Shown here: piece after piece, positions 38,730 through 48,783 of the stretch
Layout: each line of letters opens with the position of its first letter
How positions within the stretch are numbered: position 1 is the first letter of the stretch
Source: an uncultured Proteiniphilum sp.
Lineage (GTDB): Bacteria > Bacteroidota > Bacteroidia > Bacteroidales > Dysgonomonadaceae
Length of the DNA: 64,000 nt
Assembly (NCBI GenBank): GCA_927407015.1
Contig: CAKMJT010000016.1
Span: 1 to 64,000, forward strand
Direction: 5' to 3'
The notes under the pieces: generated by a model
Seen by the model: the letters and a program-made list of their open reading frames with translations, nothing else
Database searches by the model: none
Told to the model about the DNA's origin: nothing
Program-made: the position numbers and the translations under genes

Positions 38730-39464
38730 ATGAAAGAGAAAGAGATGATTTTCGGCATCCGTGCCGTGATTGAAGCGGTGGAAGCCGGAAAGGATATTGA
38801 TAAAGTGCTTGTCAAGCGCGAGCTGTCGGGTGAGTTGTTTCTGGAGCTGCAACAGTTGCTCCGCACCTGCGAGATTCCCATGCAAAGAGTACCGGTGGAA
38901 CGTATAGACCGCATCACCCTTAAGAATCATCAGGGTGTGATTGCCTTTACGTCGGCTGTTACCTACCAGAAGCTGGAGGATATAGTCCCGATGCTGTATG
39001 AGGAGGGGAAGACTCCTTTTATACTTGTGCTGGACGGATTGACCGATGTGCGCAATTTTGGCGCCATAGCCCGTACCTGTGAAGTTGCCGGTGTGCATGC
39101 GATAGTGATACCCTCACGAGGGAGCGTCACCGTGAATGCTGACGCTATCAAGACATCTGCCGGGGCACTGCACACCATACCGGTATGCCGCGAACAAAAC
39201 CTGAAAGAGGCAATCGTCTTCCTTCAAAATAGCGGGATCAAGGTTGTGGCAGCGACGGAGAAGGCCGCCGGTTTTTATACTGAATCGGATTTTACCGTGC
39301 CGGTAGCCATCCTGATGGGGGCAGAGGACCTGGGTGTGGCAGCCGAGAACCTACGCGTGAGCGATGAGCTGGTGAAAATCCCGCAATTCGGGACCATCCA
39401 GTCCCTCAACGTCTCCGTTGCGGCAGGGGTAATCATTTATGAAGTTGTTCGCCAGCGAAAATGA
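38730..39464 (+). CDS. rlmB: 23S rRNA (guanosine-2'-O-)-methyltransferase, TrmH/SpoU family
   Basis: A 244-residue SPOUT methyltransferase with an N-terminal L30-like substrate-binding domain (MIFGIRAVIEAVEAG) and the knotted SAM-binding domain. The three SpoU motifs are present: LTDVRNFGAIARTCEVAG (motif 1), PVAILMGAEDLGVAAENL (motif 2) and PQFGTIQSLNVSVAAGVIIY (motif 3). The closest functional match is RlmB, which methylates the peptidyl-transferase-loop guanosine of 23S rRNA. It is 67 nt after recN on the same strand. Confidence 0.92.
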   Translation: MKEKEMIFGIRAVIEAVEAGKDIDKVLVKRELSGELFLELQQLLRTCEIPMQRVPVERIDRITLKNHQGVIAFTSAVTYQKLEDIVPMLYEEGKTPFILVLDGLTDVRNFGAIARTCEVAGVHAIVIPSRGSVTVNADAIKTSAGALHTIPVCREQNLKEAIVFLQNSGIKVVAATEKAAGFYTESDFTVPVAILMGAEDLGVAAENLRVSDELVKIPQFGTIQSLNVSVAAGVIIYEVVRQRK

Positions 39465-39498
39465 GATGATTTGGGAGTATAGAGTTAAAAATTAAGAG

Positions 39499-39542
39499 CT
39501 TGCAACATACAGCTGATAGCCTATAACTGACCGCTGACCGCT
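39499..39542. repeat. Dispersed intergenic repeat, partial copy C
   Basis: AGCTGATAGCCTATAACTGA (39511-39530), followed by CCGCTGACCGCT, matches copy B (10589-10615) with few changes, and the reverse strand of copy A at 4793-4812. The TGCAGGGGCAG core of copies A and B is absent. It lies between rlmB and ridA. Confidence 0.5.
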
Positions 39543-39564
39543 CAAACAAATAATAATATCAACA

Positions 39565-39954
39565 ATGGAAAAGAAAACAATTGCAACAAACAATGCCCCC
39601 GCAGCCATAGGTCCATACAGCCAGGCGATTGAGGCAAACGGGATGCTCTTTTTATCGGGAATGTTGCCTATTGATCCTGCAACAGGGGAGATAGTCCCCG
39701 GGGGAATCACGGAACAGACAAACCAGATCTTTGCCAATATCAGGGCAGTACTGGCCGCTGCGGATGCCGGAATGGGCCATATTGTGAAAACGACCGTGTT
39801 TCTGGAGGATATGTCTCATTTTGGCGGGATGAACGAAGTATATGGTGCCCAGTTCACGGGGACCTTCCCGGCCCGTTCTGCGTTTGCGGTGAAATCACTT
39901 CCCAAAAATGCATTGGTGGAAATAGAGGTGATTGCCGTGAAGCAAACCGTATGA
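39565..39954 (+). CDS. ridA: RidA family enamine/imine deaminase
   Basis: RidA proteins hydrolyse reactive 2-aminoacrylate-type enamines made by PLP enzymes. The 129-residue protein has the full family pattern: NAPAAIGPYSQAIEANGMLF at the start, VLAAADAGMGHIVKTTVFLE in the middle and ARSAFAVKSLPKNALVEIEV at the end, including the substrate-binding Arg (PARSA) and the Glu of VEIE. It overlaps the next gene by four bases (ATGA), so the two are probably translated together. Confidence 0.95.
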   Translation: MEKKTIATNNAPAAIGPYSQAIEANGMLFLSGMLPIDPATGEIVPGGITEQTNQIFANIRAVLAAADAGMGHIVKTTVFLEDMSHFGGMNEVYGAQFTGTFPARSAFAVKSLPKNALVEIEVIAVKQTV

Positions 39955-40331
39955 AAACACTGGGAAATATTATCTGGGTTGTCTTTGGAGGCGTGTTTAT
40001 CGCCATCGAATATGTGCTGGCGAGTGTTGTCATGATGATTTCCATTATCGGTATACCCTTCGGTATCCAGTCGTTGAAGCTGGCAGAGGTGGCACTGTGG
40101 CCTTTTGGCAAGAGGATTGTACACGAAGAGTCCTCCTCGGGCTGTCTGTCTGCCCTGATGAATGTGATCTGGTTCTTTGTAGGGGGACTTCCTATCGTTT
40201 TGACGCACCTGTTGTTCGGCCTGCTTTTTTACATCACTATTATCGGGATCCCCTTCGGAAGCCAACATTTTAAGCTGATGAAGCTGGCATTCACCCCTTT
40301 CGGCAAAGAGGTGATAAACAACGGTTCGTAA
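39951..40331 (+). CDS. yccF: YccF domain-containing inner-membrane protein
   Basis: The 126-residue membrane protein contains two copies of the YccF motif, GIPFGIQSLKLAEVALWPFG and GIPFGSQHFKLMKLAFTPFG, each preceded by hydrophobic helices (about four in total). The family's function is unknown; members are small inner-membrane proteins of many bacteria. It overlaps ridA by ATGA and converges with tatC. Confidence 0.9.
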   Translation: MKTLGNIIWVVFGGVFIAIEYVLASVVMMISIIGIPFGIQSLKLAEVALWPFGKRIVHEESSSGCLSALMNVIWFFVGGLPIVLTHLLFGLLFYITIIGIPFGSQHFKLMKLAFTPFGKEVINNGS

Positions 40332-40343
40332 AGGTTGTCTGTA

Positions 40344-41171
40344 TTACTCGTACACGGCTGGCAGATCTTCCTCTTCATCATCTGCAGGAGGTTCCTTTTT
40401 CACGATAAAAGCACTGATTTCCCATAATGCGTAGAGTGGGATAGTCACTACAAACAGGGAGAAAGGGTCACCCGACGGAGTGATGAAGGCAGCCAGTAAA
40501 AGTGAACCCACCACGGCATGACGGCGGTATTTTTTGAAGAAAGGCCGGTAGATCAACCCGAAACTCGAGAGCAGCCAGAATACCAGCGGTAATTCGAATA
40601 CCAGCCCCATGATCAGAATCAGTGTGTAGAAGTTACTCATGTAAGAGTCGAGTGAGATCATATTCTCGATGGAGTCACTCAACTCAAAGGTGATAAGGAA
40701 ACGGAAGATCAGAGGGAACACAATAAAGTAACCCACCAGGCAGCCAATCACAAACATGAAACCTCCAAAACCGAAGGCCAATTTTACCCCCCTGGCTTCA
40801 TTCTCATAGAGTGCAGGGCTTACAAATCTCCATAGTTCGTATAAAATATAAGGTATGGTACAAAGTACACCAAAGGCGAAAGAGGTAGTGATGTAAGTCA
40901 TAAACTGCGTCGTCATATTGATGTTGAGCATCTCCACTTCAAATGCTTCCGCAGAAAAATCAGGTAGAAAAGGGATGTATTCACCGGCTTTCTCCAGTAA
41001 TCGGTAGGTGATGAAGTCCGATGAACGGGCAGCAAGAATAATCGAATCAAAGATCAGGGGAACCAGTATAAAACCCACAATGGAGAAAACAATAACAGCA
41101 ATGATCGTACGAATCAGCGTCCACCGGAATTCCTCCAGATGATCCCAAAAGGACATTTCTTTCTCTACCAT
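40344..41171 (-). CDS. tatC: Sec-independent protein translocase TatC
   Basis: TatC is the signal-receptor core of the twin-arginine system that exports folded proteins. The 275-residue protein starts with the expected cytoplasmic FWDHLEEFRWTLIRTI motif, has six hydrophobic spans, and contains FVSPALYENEARGVKLAFGF and VFELPLVFWLLSSFGLI. The acidic C-terminal tail (PPADDEEEDLP) is unusual but common in Bacteroidetes. It follows tatA after a 124-nt gap on the same strand. Confidence 0.95.
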   Translation of the reverse strand: MVEKEMSFWDHLEEFRWTLIRTIIAVIVFSIVGFILVPLIFDSIILAARSSDFITYRLLEKAGEYIPFLPDFSAEAFEVEMLNINMTTQFMTYITTSFAFGVLCTIPYILYELWRFVSPALYENEARGVKLAFGFGGFMFVIGCLVGYFIVFPLIFRFLITFELSDSIENMISLDSYMSNFYTLILIMGLVFELPLVFWLLSSFGLIYRPFFKKYRRHAVVGSLLLAAFITPSGDPFSLFVVTIPLYALWEISAFIVKKEPPADDEEEDLPAVYE

Positions 41172-41295
41172 GTAAATCCTGATCTATAGAAGATTGTAAT
41201 TCCCGAAGACAATCTGAGGAGAACAGGTTGTATCCGAGAATGCGTGCGTTGTTAAGTAAGATAAAAGTATATCTCTGAAGGAGGGTATCAGTTCG

Positions 41296-41502
41296 TTACT
41301 TGTTGTCGGTGGTTGAATTTTGATCTGTCGGGCTGGACTTAATGTCTTCTTCGATGTCGTGCAATCCTCTCTTGAAGCTGTTGATGCCTTTGCCCAGGCC
41401 TTTCATGAATTCAGGGATTTTTCTTCCTCCGAAGAGAATAAGCACTACCAAAACAATGATAGGTATTTCCCAGCCGTTTAAGTTAATAAGAAGTGGATTC
41501 AT
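41296..41502 (-). CDS. tatA: Sec-independent protein translocase TatA
   Basis: TatA oligomers form the transport path of the twin-arginine system. The 68-residue protein has one N-terminal span (WEIPIIVLVVLILFGGRKIP) containing the invariant FGGRKIPE hinge, an amphipathic helix (FMKGLGKGINSFKRGLHDIE) and a polar tail. A promoter with an exact minus-7 lies 48 nt upstream. It is paired with tatC, so a minimal TatAC system is encoded here. Confidence 0.94.
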   Translation of the reverse strand: MNPLLINLNGWEIPIIVLVVLILFGGRKIPEFMKGLGKGINSFKRGLHDIEEDIKSSPTDQNSTTDNK

Positions 41503-41549
41503 AGAAATTGTTTATTTGATTGTTTATACTCTCTTTCTGCTATAAGATA

Positions 41550-41582
41550 CAAATGTAGGATTAATTTGTGAAAGTAACCAAG
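41550..41582 (-). promoter_or_regulatory. Promoter of tatA
   Basis: On the minus strand CTTG (41579-41582) is followed after 21 nt by TACATTTG (41550-41557), an exact TAnnTTTG minus-7 box 48 nt before the tatA ATG. Confidence 0.55.
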
Positions 41583-41636
41583 AATTTTAAGATAAAGTTT
41601 GAAAAAACCAGTCACCAAAAATCAGGCTGAGCCAGA

Positions 41637-42659
41637 TTACCGGATGAGCAAATCCATGTATATGGGAAGATGGTCACTGAATCCTCCGTTATAGCGCGGA
41701 CCCAGATGGGTCCGGAATGGTTTGAATCCGAAATAGCGGGTATCCTCTTCCAAGAGAAACGCCGCATCGAAAATCATCGCCTGCTGATCTTTGACCTGAA
41801 CCGTGTTTTCTTTCATCAGCAGTCTCCCGTTTACGATGAACTGATCCAGCACTTCCCACCTGCCCTGGTATTTGTATGTTCCCTTTCCATTCTCCTTGAC
41901 TGTGTTGCTGAACAGGTTATACAGCGCATCCTGGTGTAGGTTATCCGGGATGCTTCCCGCTTTCAGTATCCGGGAGAGGCTCTGATCGCCGGGATGGTCG
42001 TTGAAATCACCCATGATGACTATATGGGGTTTATCCCGCAGGGAGAGCAGACTGTCAGTCTTACCCCGTAAGAGAGCGGCAGCCGTAATTCGTGCCGGTT
42101 CCGACACCCGTTGACCTTCGCTGCGGGAGGGGAAATGGCAGATAAACAGGTCGAGGGTATCGCCGCTGATGATTTCACCCACGGCATGCAGGATGTTACG
42201 GGTCGGCTTGTCATCCCTGTTGCCGAATCTGATCTCGTATTCCCTGGAATCCAGCAGTTTGAATTGATGTCGCTGGTAGAGCAGTGCGACGTCGATTCCT
42301 CGCTCATCGGGTGAACAGCTGACGATGTAAGCGTAGTCCTGTGCACGCAAAGGGGAGCGTCTGGTGAGATCGTAGATGACGCTGTCGTTCTCCACCTCAC
42401 ACAGGCCAACTACTGCCGGTGATCGCATACCGCCGGCAGCAGTAATCACGCGGGTGACGTTGCGCAGTTTTTCCCGGTATTTCCATGAGGTCCAATGCAT
42501 GAATCCTTCAGGCAGGAAATCATTGTCGTTTTTCAGTGAATCATCTTTCGTGTCGAACAGGTTCTCGACGTTGTAGAACATCACGCGGATATCGTTCTGT
42601 GAGAGAACGACCGTGATGTGGATCACCACTAAAAAGGAAAGCAGCATTAAACGGTGCAT
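41637..42659 (-). CDS. Exported endonuclease/exonuclease/phosphatase family protein
   Basis: This 340-residue protein begins with a signal peptide (MHRLMLLSFLVVIHITVVLS) at the ATG 42659; a longer in-frame start would add 14 proline-rich residues and spoil it. The metal-dependent hydrolase fold is clear: RVMFYNVENLFD, GLCEVEND, DERGIDVALLYQ, VIMGDFNDHPGD and the final GFSDHLPIYMD with the catalytic Asp-His. Such exported proteins in Bacteroidetes may be nucleases or phosphodiesterases; the substrate cannot be assigned. It is separated from pepD by about 100 nt on the same strand. Confidence 0.88.
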   Translation of the reverse strand: MHRLMLLSFLVVIHITVVLSQNDIRVMFYNVENLFDTKDDSLKNDNDFLPEGFMHWTSWKYREKLRNVTRVITAAGGMRSPAVVGLCEVENDSVIYDLTRRSPLRAQDYAYIVSCSPDERGIDVALLYQRHQFKLLDSREYEIRFGNRDDKPTRNILHAVGEIISGDTLDLFICHFPSRSEGQRVSEPARITAAALLRGKTDSLLSLRDKPHIVIMGDFNDHPGDQSLSRILKAGSIPDNLHQDALYNLFSNTVKENGKGTYKYQGRWEVLDQFIVNGRLLMKENTVQVKDQQAMIFDAAFLLEEDTRYFGFKPFRTHLGPRYNGGFSDHLPIYMDLLIR

Positions 42660-42758
42660 GGCTCTCAATCCTTCAGGGGGAGGAGAGGCTGCTTTGGGCA
42701 ACCCCTCCCCAGGGTAATGCAGGAAACGATTCCTCCTTCTTTTGGCTCTACCGGGAGG

Positions 42759-44237
42759 TCATTCTGCGGTGTCGGACGTTACTGCCGGAACAGCTTCCAG
42801 GATTCTAACCAGAAAATCCCAGAATTTACCCACCGACGATATTTTCATTTTCTCGTCCGGAGAATGCACGTCTGTCATATCCGGTCCGATGGAAATCATA
42901 TCGAGACGGGGATATTTCTCCAGGAAAAGACCACATTCCAGTCCCGCGTGAATGGCTTTAATCCCGGCATTTTTATTGTACAATGTTTTGTATTCTCTTT
43001 TCGCCAGATCCAGGATGGCTGAATCTGGGTTGGGCTTCCATCCCGGGTAACCGTCATTATGTATGATGGCAGCTCCTGCCAGCTCGAATACCGATGATAC
43101 CATATTCACCACATACTCCTTCTGCGATTCCACTGAACTGCGCTGGCTGGTACCTACCTCGATCTGATGGCCATTGATCATCTTCACGGATGCCAGATTG
43201 GTAGAAGTTTCCACCAGTCCGGGGATATCGTTGCTCATACCGATGACACCGTGGGGACAGGCATACAGGGCAAGAATGAGTTTTTCAGCAGCTTTCTTAT
43301 TGATGACTTTCGACGGGATCTGTACCGATTCAAGGTGGATGTCCAGGTTGGGTTCCCTGTCATGGTATTCTTCCTGCACTTTTGCCAGGAAAGTGTTTAA
43401 TTTTACCCTGATATCCTCCTTGTACCTGTCTTTTACTCCCAGCACTGCATAAGCTTCACGGGGAATGGCGTTGTGGAGGTTTCCTCCTCCGATCTCAGAC
43501 AATACCATGGCATATTTTTTCCGGGTAACGGAGTGCAGGAAGCGGGTAAGTATCTTATTGGCATTCGCCAATCCTTTATCGATATCGCTGCCGGAATGTC
43601 CGCCGCGCAGACCTTTCACTGCTATCCTAAACCAGAAATATTTCTTTGGGGCATCTTTCACCTTGTATTTGAAATAGGCTTTCGTCCCTTTGCCACCGGC
43701 ACAACCAATGTAGATCTCACCTTCCTCCTCGGTATCCAGGTTGAGGAGGATATCACCGGTAAGGAACTCTTTTTCCAGCGAGTTTGCTCCCGTAAGGCCA
43801 GTCTCTTCATCCACCGTGAAAAGTGCTTCAATTTTTCCGTGGGCAATGTCATCGGCGGCCAGTACAGCCAGCTGTGCCGCAATTCCTATACCGTTATCGG
43901 CTCCCAGGGTGGTTCCGTTGGCTTTGACCCAGTCACCGTCGATCACGGTTTCGATGGGATCGTTATCGAAATCATGGGTGACATCTGCGTTTTTCTCACA
44001 CACCATATCCACATGCGACTGCAGGATGACAGTGGGGATATCTTCTTTTCCCGGCGTTGCCGGTTTGGTGATGAGGATATTGCCTGCTTTATCCTGTTTT
44101 GCCTCCAGATTGTGTTGTGCGGCAAAGTCGAGCAGATAGGCAAGAATTCTTTCCTCTTTTTTCGATGGCCTGGGAATCTGTGTGATGTCATAGAAATAGC
44201 CCCATACGGCAGAAGGTTGTAGCTCTTTTATTGTCAT
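42759..44237 (-). CDS. pepD: Aminoacyl-histidine dipeptidase PepD (M20 family)
   Basis: PepD cleaves dipeptides such as carnosine-type Xaa-His using two metal ions. The 492-residue protein has the M20 metal-binding motifs in order: ILQSHVDMVCEK (His ligand and Asp), TTLGADNGIGIAAQLAVL (bridging Asp), FTVDEETGLTGANSL (catalytic Glu and ligand Glu), LNLDTEEEGE and a C-terminal His (IHAGLECGLF). Length and motifs are normal, with no signal peptide, so it is cytoplasmic. It diverges from the 73-residue membrane protein gene. Confidence 0.95.
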   Translation of the reverse strand: MTIKELQPSAVWGYFYDITQIPRPSKKEERILAYLLDFAAQHNLEAKQDKAGNILITKPATPGKEDIPTVILQSHVDMVCEKNADVTHDFDNDPIETVIDGDWVKANGTTLGADNGIGIAAQLAVLAADDIAHGKIEALFTVDEETGLTGANSLEKEFLTGDILLNLDTEEEGEIYIGCAGGKGTKAYFKYKVKDAPKKYFWFRIAVKGLRGGHSGSDIDKGLANANKILTRFLHSVTRKKYAMVLSEIGGGNLHNAIPREAYAVLGVKDRYKEDIRVKLNTFLAKVQEEYHDREPNLDIHLESVQIPSKVINKKAAEKLILALYACPHGVIGMSNDIPGLVETSTNLASVKMINGHQIEVGTSQRSSVESQKEYVVNMVSSVFELAGAAIIHNDGYPGWKPNPDSAILDLAKREYKTLYNKNAGIKAIHAGLECGLFLEKYPRLDMISIGPDMTDVHSPDEKMKISSVGKFWDFLVRILEAVPAVTSDTAE

Positions 44238-44350
44238 AATATCTGTTTTAGCTGATTTTGTAGCCCATAAAAATACAAGAAAAAAAGAGACATAGCAAAA
44301 AATTTACTATCTTTAATGGGAAAAATTGCTGTTTAATTGGCTAATTAAAG

Positions 44351-44358
44351 TATCTTTG
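44351..44358 (+). promoter_or_regulatory. Minus-7 element upstream of the small membrane protein and skp
   Basis: TATCTTTG matches TAnnTTTG exactly and lies 19 nt before the ATG at 44378. The best minus-33 candidate (ATTG, 44325-44328) is 22 nt upstream. Confidence 0.5.
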
Positions 44359-44377
44359 CGGCGTTAAAATTGCAATT

Positions 44378-44599
44378 ATGGTTAAAATACTACTACTGGG
44401 TATCGTTATCCTGTTCATCGCCGTTTTGTTAATGGGGGTGCGTGTTTTTTTCACGAAAAAGGGTGAATTTGCGAGTATACATATTGGTGAATGTAAAGCA
44501 TTGCAGGAGAGAGGTATTCACTGCGCCACATCGCAGGATGCAGAAATGAGCAGAAGAGAAAGTCCGATAGAAAAAATGTTGAAATCAGAAAATTTATAA
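44378..44599 (+). CDS. Small single-span membrane protein of unknown function
   Basis: The 73-residue protein has one N-terminal hydrophobic segment (ILLLGIVILFIAVLLMGVRV) followed by a basic FFTKKGEF stretch and a polar tail with two cysteines (HIGECKAL and GIHCATSQDAEM). The GECKALQERGIHCA pattern looks conserved-protein-like, and I recall similar short proteins in other Bacteroidales, but I cannot name a family with confidence. It has its own minus-7 promoter element and is followed 10 nt later by the Skp/OmpH chaperone gene, so the two are likely co-expressed and may share an envelope role. Confidence 0.75.
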   Translation: MVKILLLGIVILFIAVLLMGVRVFFTKKGEFASIHIGECKALQERGIHCATSQDAEMSRRESPIEKMLKSENL

Positions 44600-44609
44600 A
44601 TCTCTAAAA

Positions 44610-45248
44610 ATGAAGAATTCTACATCTTATATCGTCAGCGTAGTGTTGACGGTTGCAATCATTATTCTTTACATCCTGCATTTTACTTCAAGGTCATCGG
44701 TGAACGGAGGCTCGGGCAAAGAACTTTCAGTTTTGCTGAATGACTCTTCCATTACCTTACCCATTGCGTATGTGAATGTGGATTCCCTTTTGACGAATTA
44801 CAATTTCGCCAAAGACCTCAACGAATCCTTGTTAAGGAAGGAAGAGAGTACACGGGCAACATTGAATCAGAGACAGGGACAGATCAACTCGGCAGCGCAG
44901 GAGTTCGAACGTAAGATGCGTAATAACGCCTTTCTGAGTCAGGAAAGAGCGCAACAGGAACAGGAACGCATCCTGCAAATGAATCAGGAGTATCAGCAAC
45001 TGGCTGAACGACTGACCCAGGAGTTTATGCTGGAACAGGAGAAGCTGAATATCCAGATGGAGGATACCATCAAAGCAAAAATGGAAGAATTTAACCAGGA
45101 CAAGAACTACGAGATAATTTTCAGCAACAGAACAACGAGCACCATTCTGTTTGCCGATAAGAAATATGATATTACCAATGATGTAGTTGAGTTCCTGAAC
45201 AGCAAATATGGACCTGCCACTGCTGCAGCTGCCGAAGTAAAGAAGTAA
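44610..45248 (+). CDS. OmpH/Skp family periplasmic chaperone
   Basis: Skp-type chaperones hold unfolded outer-membrane proteins in the periplasm. The 212-residue protein has an N-terminal hydrophobic anchor or uncleaved signal (VVLTVAIIILYILHFTSRSS), the first beta strand with IAYVNVDSLLTNYNFAKDL, a long coiled coil (about 75-150; LNQRQGQINSAAQEFERKMR) and a closing strand (YEIIFSNRTTSTILFADKKY). This is the normal Skp tentacle layout. It lies directly after the 73-residue membrane protein. Confidence 0.88.
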   Translation: MKNSTSYIVSVVLTVAIIILYILHFTSRSSVNGGSGKELSVLLNDSSITLPIAYVNVDSLLTNYNFAKDLNESLLRKEESTRATLNQRQGQINSAAQEFERKMRNNAFLSQERAQQEQERILQMNQEYQQLAERLTQEFMLEQEKLNIQMEDTIKAKMEEFNQDKNYEIIFSNRTTSTILFADKKYDITNDVVEFLNSKYGPATAAAAEVKK

Positions 45249-45322
45249 CCCGCATCAATAAAAAACAAATGTAAGGTTCTTTGAAAAAAGAGCCTTATTT
45301 TTTACCCTGTACCCTGTCTCCC

Positions 45323-46498
45323 ATGAAACATTGGAAAACCTATCTTGACAGACAGAATGCCGCATACACAAGCGTAGCACCCTCTTCCGCGTTTGACGCG
45401 GACATGGTCGTGGTGATACCCTGCTACAATGAACCCGGTCTTTTTGACACATTGCATAACCTGCGTACCCGTGCACGGCCTTCAGCGAAAGTGATGACGC
45501 TGGTCGTTATTAATTCGGGTGAACATTCGGATGAGACGAGCATAGTGCAAAACCGTGTTACCTATGAACAGGCCGTTTATTTCGCGGATAAGTACAATGA
45601 GCCGGGATTTCATTTCTTTCCGGTACTCTTCGAGGGATTACCTCGAAAGCATGCGGGTGTGGGCCTTGCACGGAAAATAGGGATGGATACGGCTGTGGCA
45701 CATTTTCTTCACAATGAAAACTCCCCGGGGGTGATTGTTTCACTGGATGCCGATTGCACGGTATCGGATAATTTCCTGACTGCCATACATGATGCCTTTT
45801 TTCATGAATCCAGGCCGGATGTCACTGTTCATCATTTTCGCCATCGGGTGGAAAAGAATGATCCGGCACTTGAAAATGCGGTGAGACAATATGAAGCGTA
45901 TATTCGCTATTTTCGGGATATGCTGAGACAGACGGGTTTTCCCTGGTATTACCATACCATTGGATCTGCCTTTGCGGTGACTGCCGACGCTTATGTGCGT
46001 GTGGGTGGTATGGGGCGTCAACAGGGTGGAGAAGACTTTTACTTCCTCCAAAAGGTGTTTGCCCTGGGTAAGGTGAAGGAGCTGAACGATGCCTGTGTCT
46101 ATCCGCTGGCTCGTTTTTCCGATCGTATACCCTTTGGTACGGGGCCTGCATTGCAAAAAATCATGGAGGAACCCGACGGAACCCTGAAGGTTTATTCCCG
46201 GAAATCTTTCAGTGAACTGAAACGTTTGTTCGAAATAAAGAATTCCCTTTTCAAAAAAGAGAACAAGGATCTATTGACAGCGATGTCGCAACTGCATCCC
46301 TCCCTGGCCGAATTTCTTCTGCTGAATGGTTTCCCGGAAGATATGGCCGATTGCAACAAAAATAGTGCATCACTGGCCACCTTTCAAAAAAGATTTTTCC
46401 ATCATTTCAATGCTTTCAGGATCATCAAATATCTCAATGCTGTTCACCCTGATCCTTTTCCGTATGAAAAGATAACCGGGATATCTGACAAGAGTTGA
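45323..46498 (+). CDS. Family 2-like glycosyltransferase
   Basis: The ATG at 45323 gives 391 residues; a TTG 42 nt upstream is less likely. A GT-A fold is indicated by DMVVVIPCYNEPGLFDTLHN near the start, the VSLDADCTVSDNFLTA segment with the nucleotide-sugar metal-binding Asp residues, and the acceptor-side GGMGRQQGGEDFYFLQKVF. There are no transmembrane helices, so it is probably cytoplasmic or peripheral. Donor and acceptor are unknown. It follows skp by 74 nt; there is no polysaccharide cluster around it. Confidence 0.85.
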   Translation: MKHWKTYLDRQNAAYTSVAPSSAFDADMVVVIPCYNEPGLFDTLHNLRTRARPSAKVMTLVVINSGEHSDETSIVQNRVTYEQAVYFADKYNEPGFHFFPVLFEGLPRKHAGVGLARKIGMDTAVAHFLHNENSPGVIVSLDADCTVSDNFLTAIHDAFFHESRPDVTVHHFRHRVEKNDPALENAVRQYEAYIRYFRDMLRQTGFPWYYHTIGSAFAVTADAYVRVGGMGRQQGGEDFYFLQKVFALGKVKELNDACVYPLARFSDRIPFGTGPALQKIMEEPDGTLKVYSRKSFSELKRLFEIKNSLFKKENKDLLTAMSQLHPSLAEFLLLNGFPEDMADCNKNSASLATFQKRFFHHFNAFRIIKYLNAVHPDPFPYEKITGISDKS

Positions 46499-46504
46499 AA
46501 TTTC

Positions 46505-46536
46505 TTTGTTTTTTTACCTCTTTTTTTGTAGTTTTG
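46505..46536 (+). promoter_or_regulatory. Bacteroidetes-type promoter of marC
   Basis: TTTG (46505-46508), a 20-nt spacer and TAGTTTTG (46529-46536) make a full consensus match, 46 nt before the marC ATG. Confidence 0.65.
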
Positions 46537-46582
46537 TGGTCAAAATGTAATAAAACACTTTCATTATTCTAAACCCGGCGAT

Positions 46583-47191
46583 ATGTTCTCTCTCAATGTA
46601 GTTGAAATAATCAGTGCCTTCCTGGTCTTGTTTGCCATCATTGATGTGACGGGGTCAGTACCTATTTTTCTGAATCTGAGAAGTCAGGACAAAACGATCC
46701 ATCCCCAGAAGGCAGCATTCTATTCACTCATTATCATGGTCGGATTCCTGTTTATCGGAGAATGGATACTGAAACTTTTCCAGCTTGATATCTCCGCGTT
46801 TGCCGTTGCGGGAGCCTTTGTCCTGCTGATACTCTCCATTGAAATGATCTTTGGCGTGGAGATATTCAGGAACGACAATACCAGTACTGACAACTCATCC
46901 ACCCTCTTCCCGGTAGTGTTTCCCCTGATTGCCGGTCCCGGGAGTTTTACCACCCTGCTCTCCATGCGGGCGGAGTACCACTCAATCAATATCATCATGG
47001 CGGTGTTTCTCAACCTGGTCATCGTCTATCTTGTTTTGAGGTATCTCGATCTGGTGAAACGACTGCTGGGTGAGAGCGGTGCCTACATTCTGCGAAAGTT
47101 CTTCGGCGTGATTCTGATGGCGATAGCGGTGAAACTGCTTACCTCCAATCTCAGCACGCTGATTGCATCGGTAAACGGAACAGGACCATAA
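46583..47191 (+). CDS. marC: MarC family integral membrane protein
   Basis: The 202-residue protein has six hydrophobic spans and the family motifs FAIIDVTGSVPIFLNLRSQ and VFPLIAGPGSFTTLLSMRAE. MarC proteins were once tied to multiple antibiotic resistance, but that role has not held up; their true function is unknown, with small-molecule transport suspected. It has its own consensus promoter and stands alone between the glycosyltransferase and enolase genes. Confidence 0.92.
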   Translation: MFSLNVVEIISAFLVLFAIIDVTGSVPIFLNLRSQDKTIHPQKAAFYSLIIMVGFLFIGEWILKLFQLDISAFAVAGAFVLLILSIEMIFGVEIFRNDNTSTDNSSTLFPVVFPLIAGPGSFTTLLSMRAEYHSINIIMAVFLNLVIVYLVLRYLDLVKRLLGESGAYILRKFFGVILMAIAVKLLTSNLSTLIASVNGTGP

Positions 47192-47284
47192 CCTTTGGTA
47201 TGTCAAGGTTGTATCCATTCATTTCGTTATTCACATTTAACCTAACTTTCTATCTTCAAGCGCTCTGTTTAGCAAAAAAATATG

Positions 47285-47292
47285 TATATTTG
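47285..47292 (+). promoter_or_regulatory. Minus-7 element upstream of enolase
   Basis: TATATTTG matches TAnnTTTG. Transcription from here would give a leader of roughly 90 nt before the eno ATG at 47388. The minus-33 box is weak. Confidence 0.45.
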
Positions 47293-47360
47293 CAAGCGAA
47301 TATTCCGACAGATTCGTTTACAGGTATCAGCTTATATTGTAATTACTTAGCACAGAATAA

Positions 47361-48671
<1,311 letters not shown>

Positions 48672-48693
48672 GCTGATCTCTGATCATAGGTGG

Positions 48694-48721
48694 AAAGCCA
48701 TCCTTCGGGGTGGCTTTTTTT
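48694..48721 (+). terminator. Terminator after eno
   Basis: AAAGCCATCC-TTCG-GGGTGGCTTT with a seven-T run (48715-48721) is a classic intrinsic terminator with a UUCG tetraloop, 22 nt after the eno stop. Confidence 0.93.
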
Positions 48722-48752
48722 GATGCTTCCCCTCTTGTTCCGCAATTTTTAT

Positions 48753-48760
48753 TAGCTTTG
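48753..48760 (+). promoter_or_regulatory. Minus-7 element upstream of the GH43 gene
   Basis: TAGCTTTG matches TAnnTTTG and lies 23 nt before the ATG at 48784. The nearest minus-33 candidate (CTTG, 48734-48737) is only 15 nt away, so the match is partial. Confidence 0.4.
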
Positions 48761-48783
48761 TAACCGAATAATATTGCCGAGAT

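Noticed and set aside
44378-44599. NqrM (Na+-NQR maturation protein) as identity of the 73-residue membrane protein
   Set aside because: Size and single span fit, but the cysteine pattern differs from the clustered cysteines of NqrM and no nqr genes are near.
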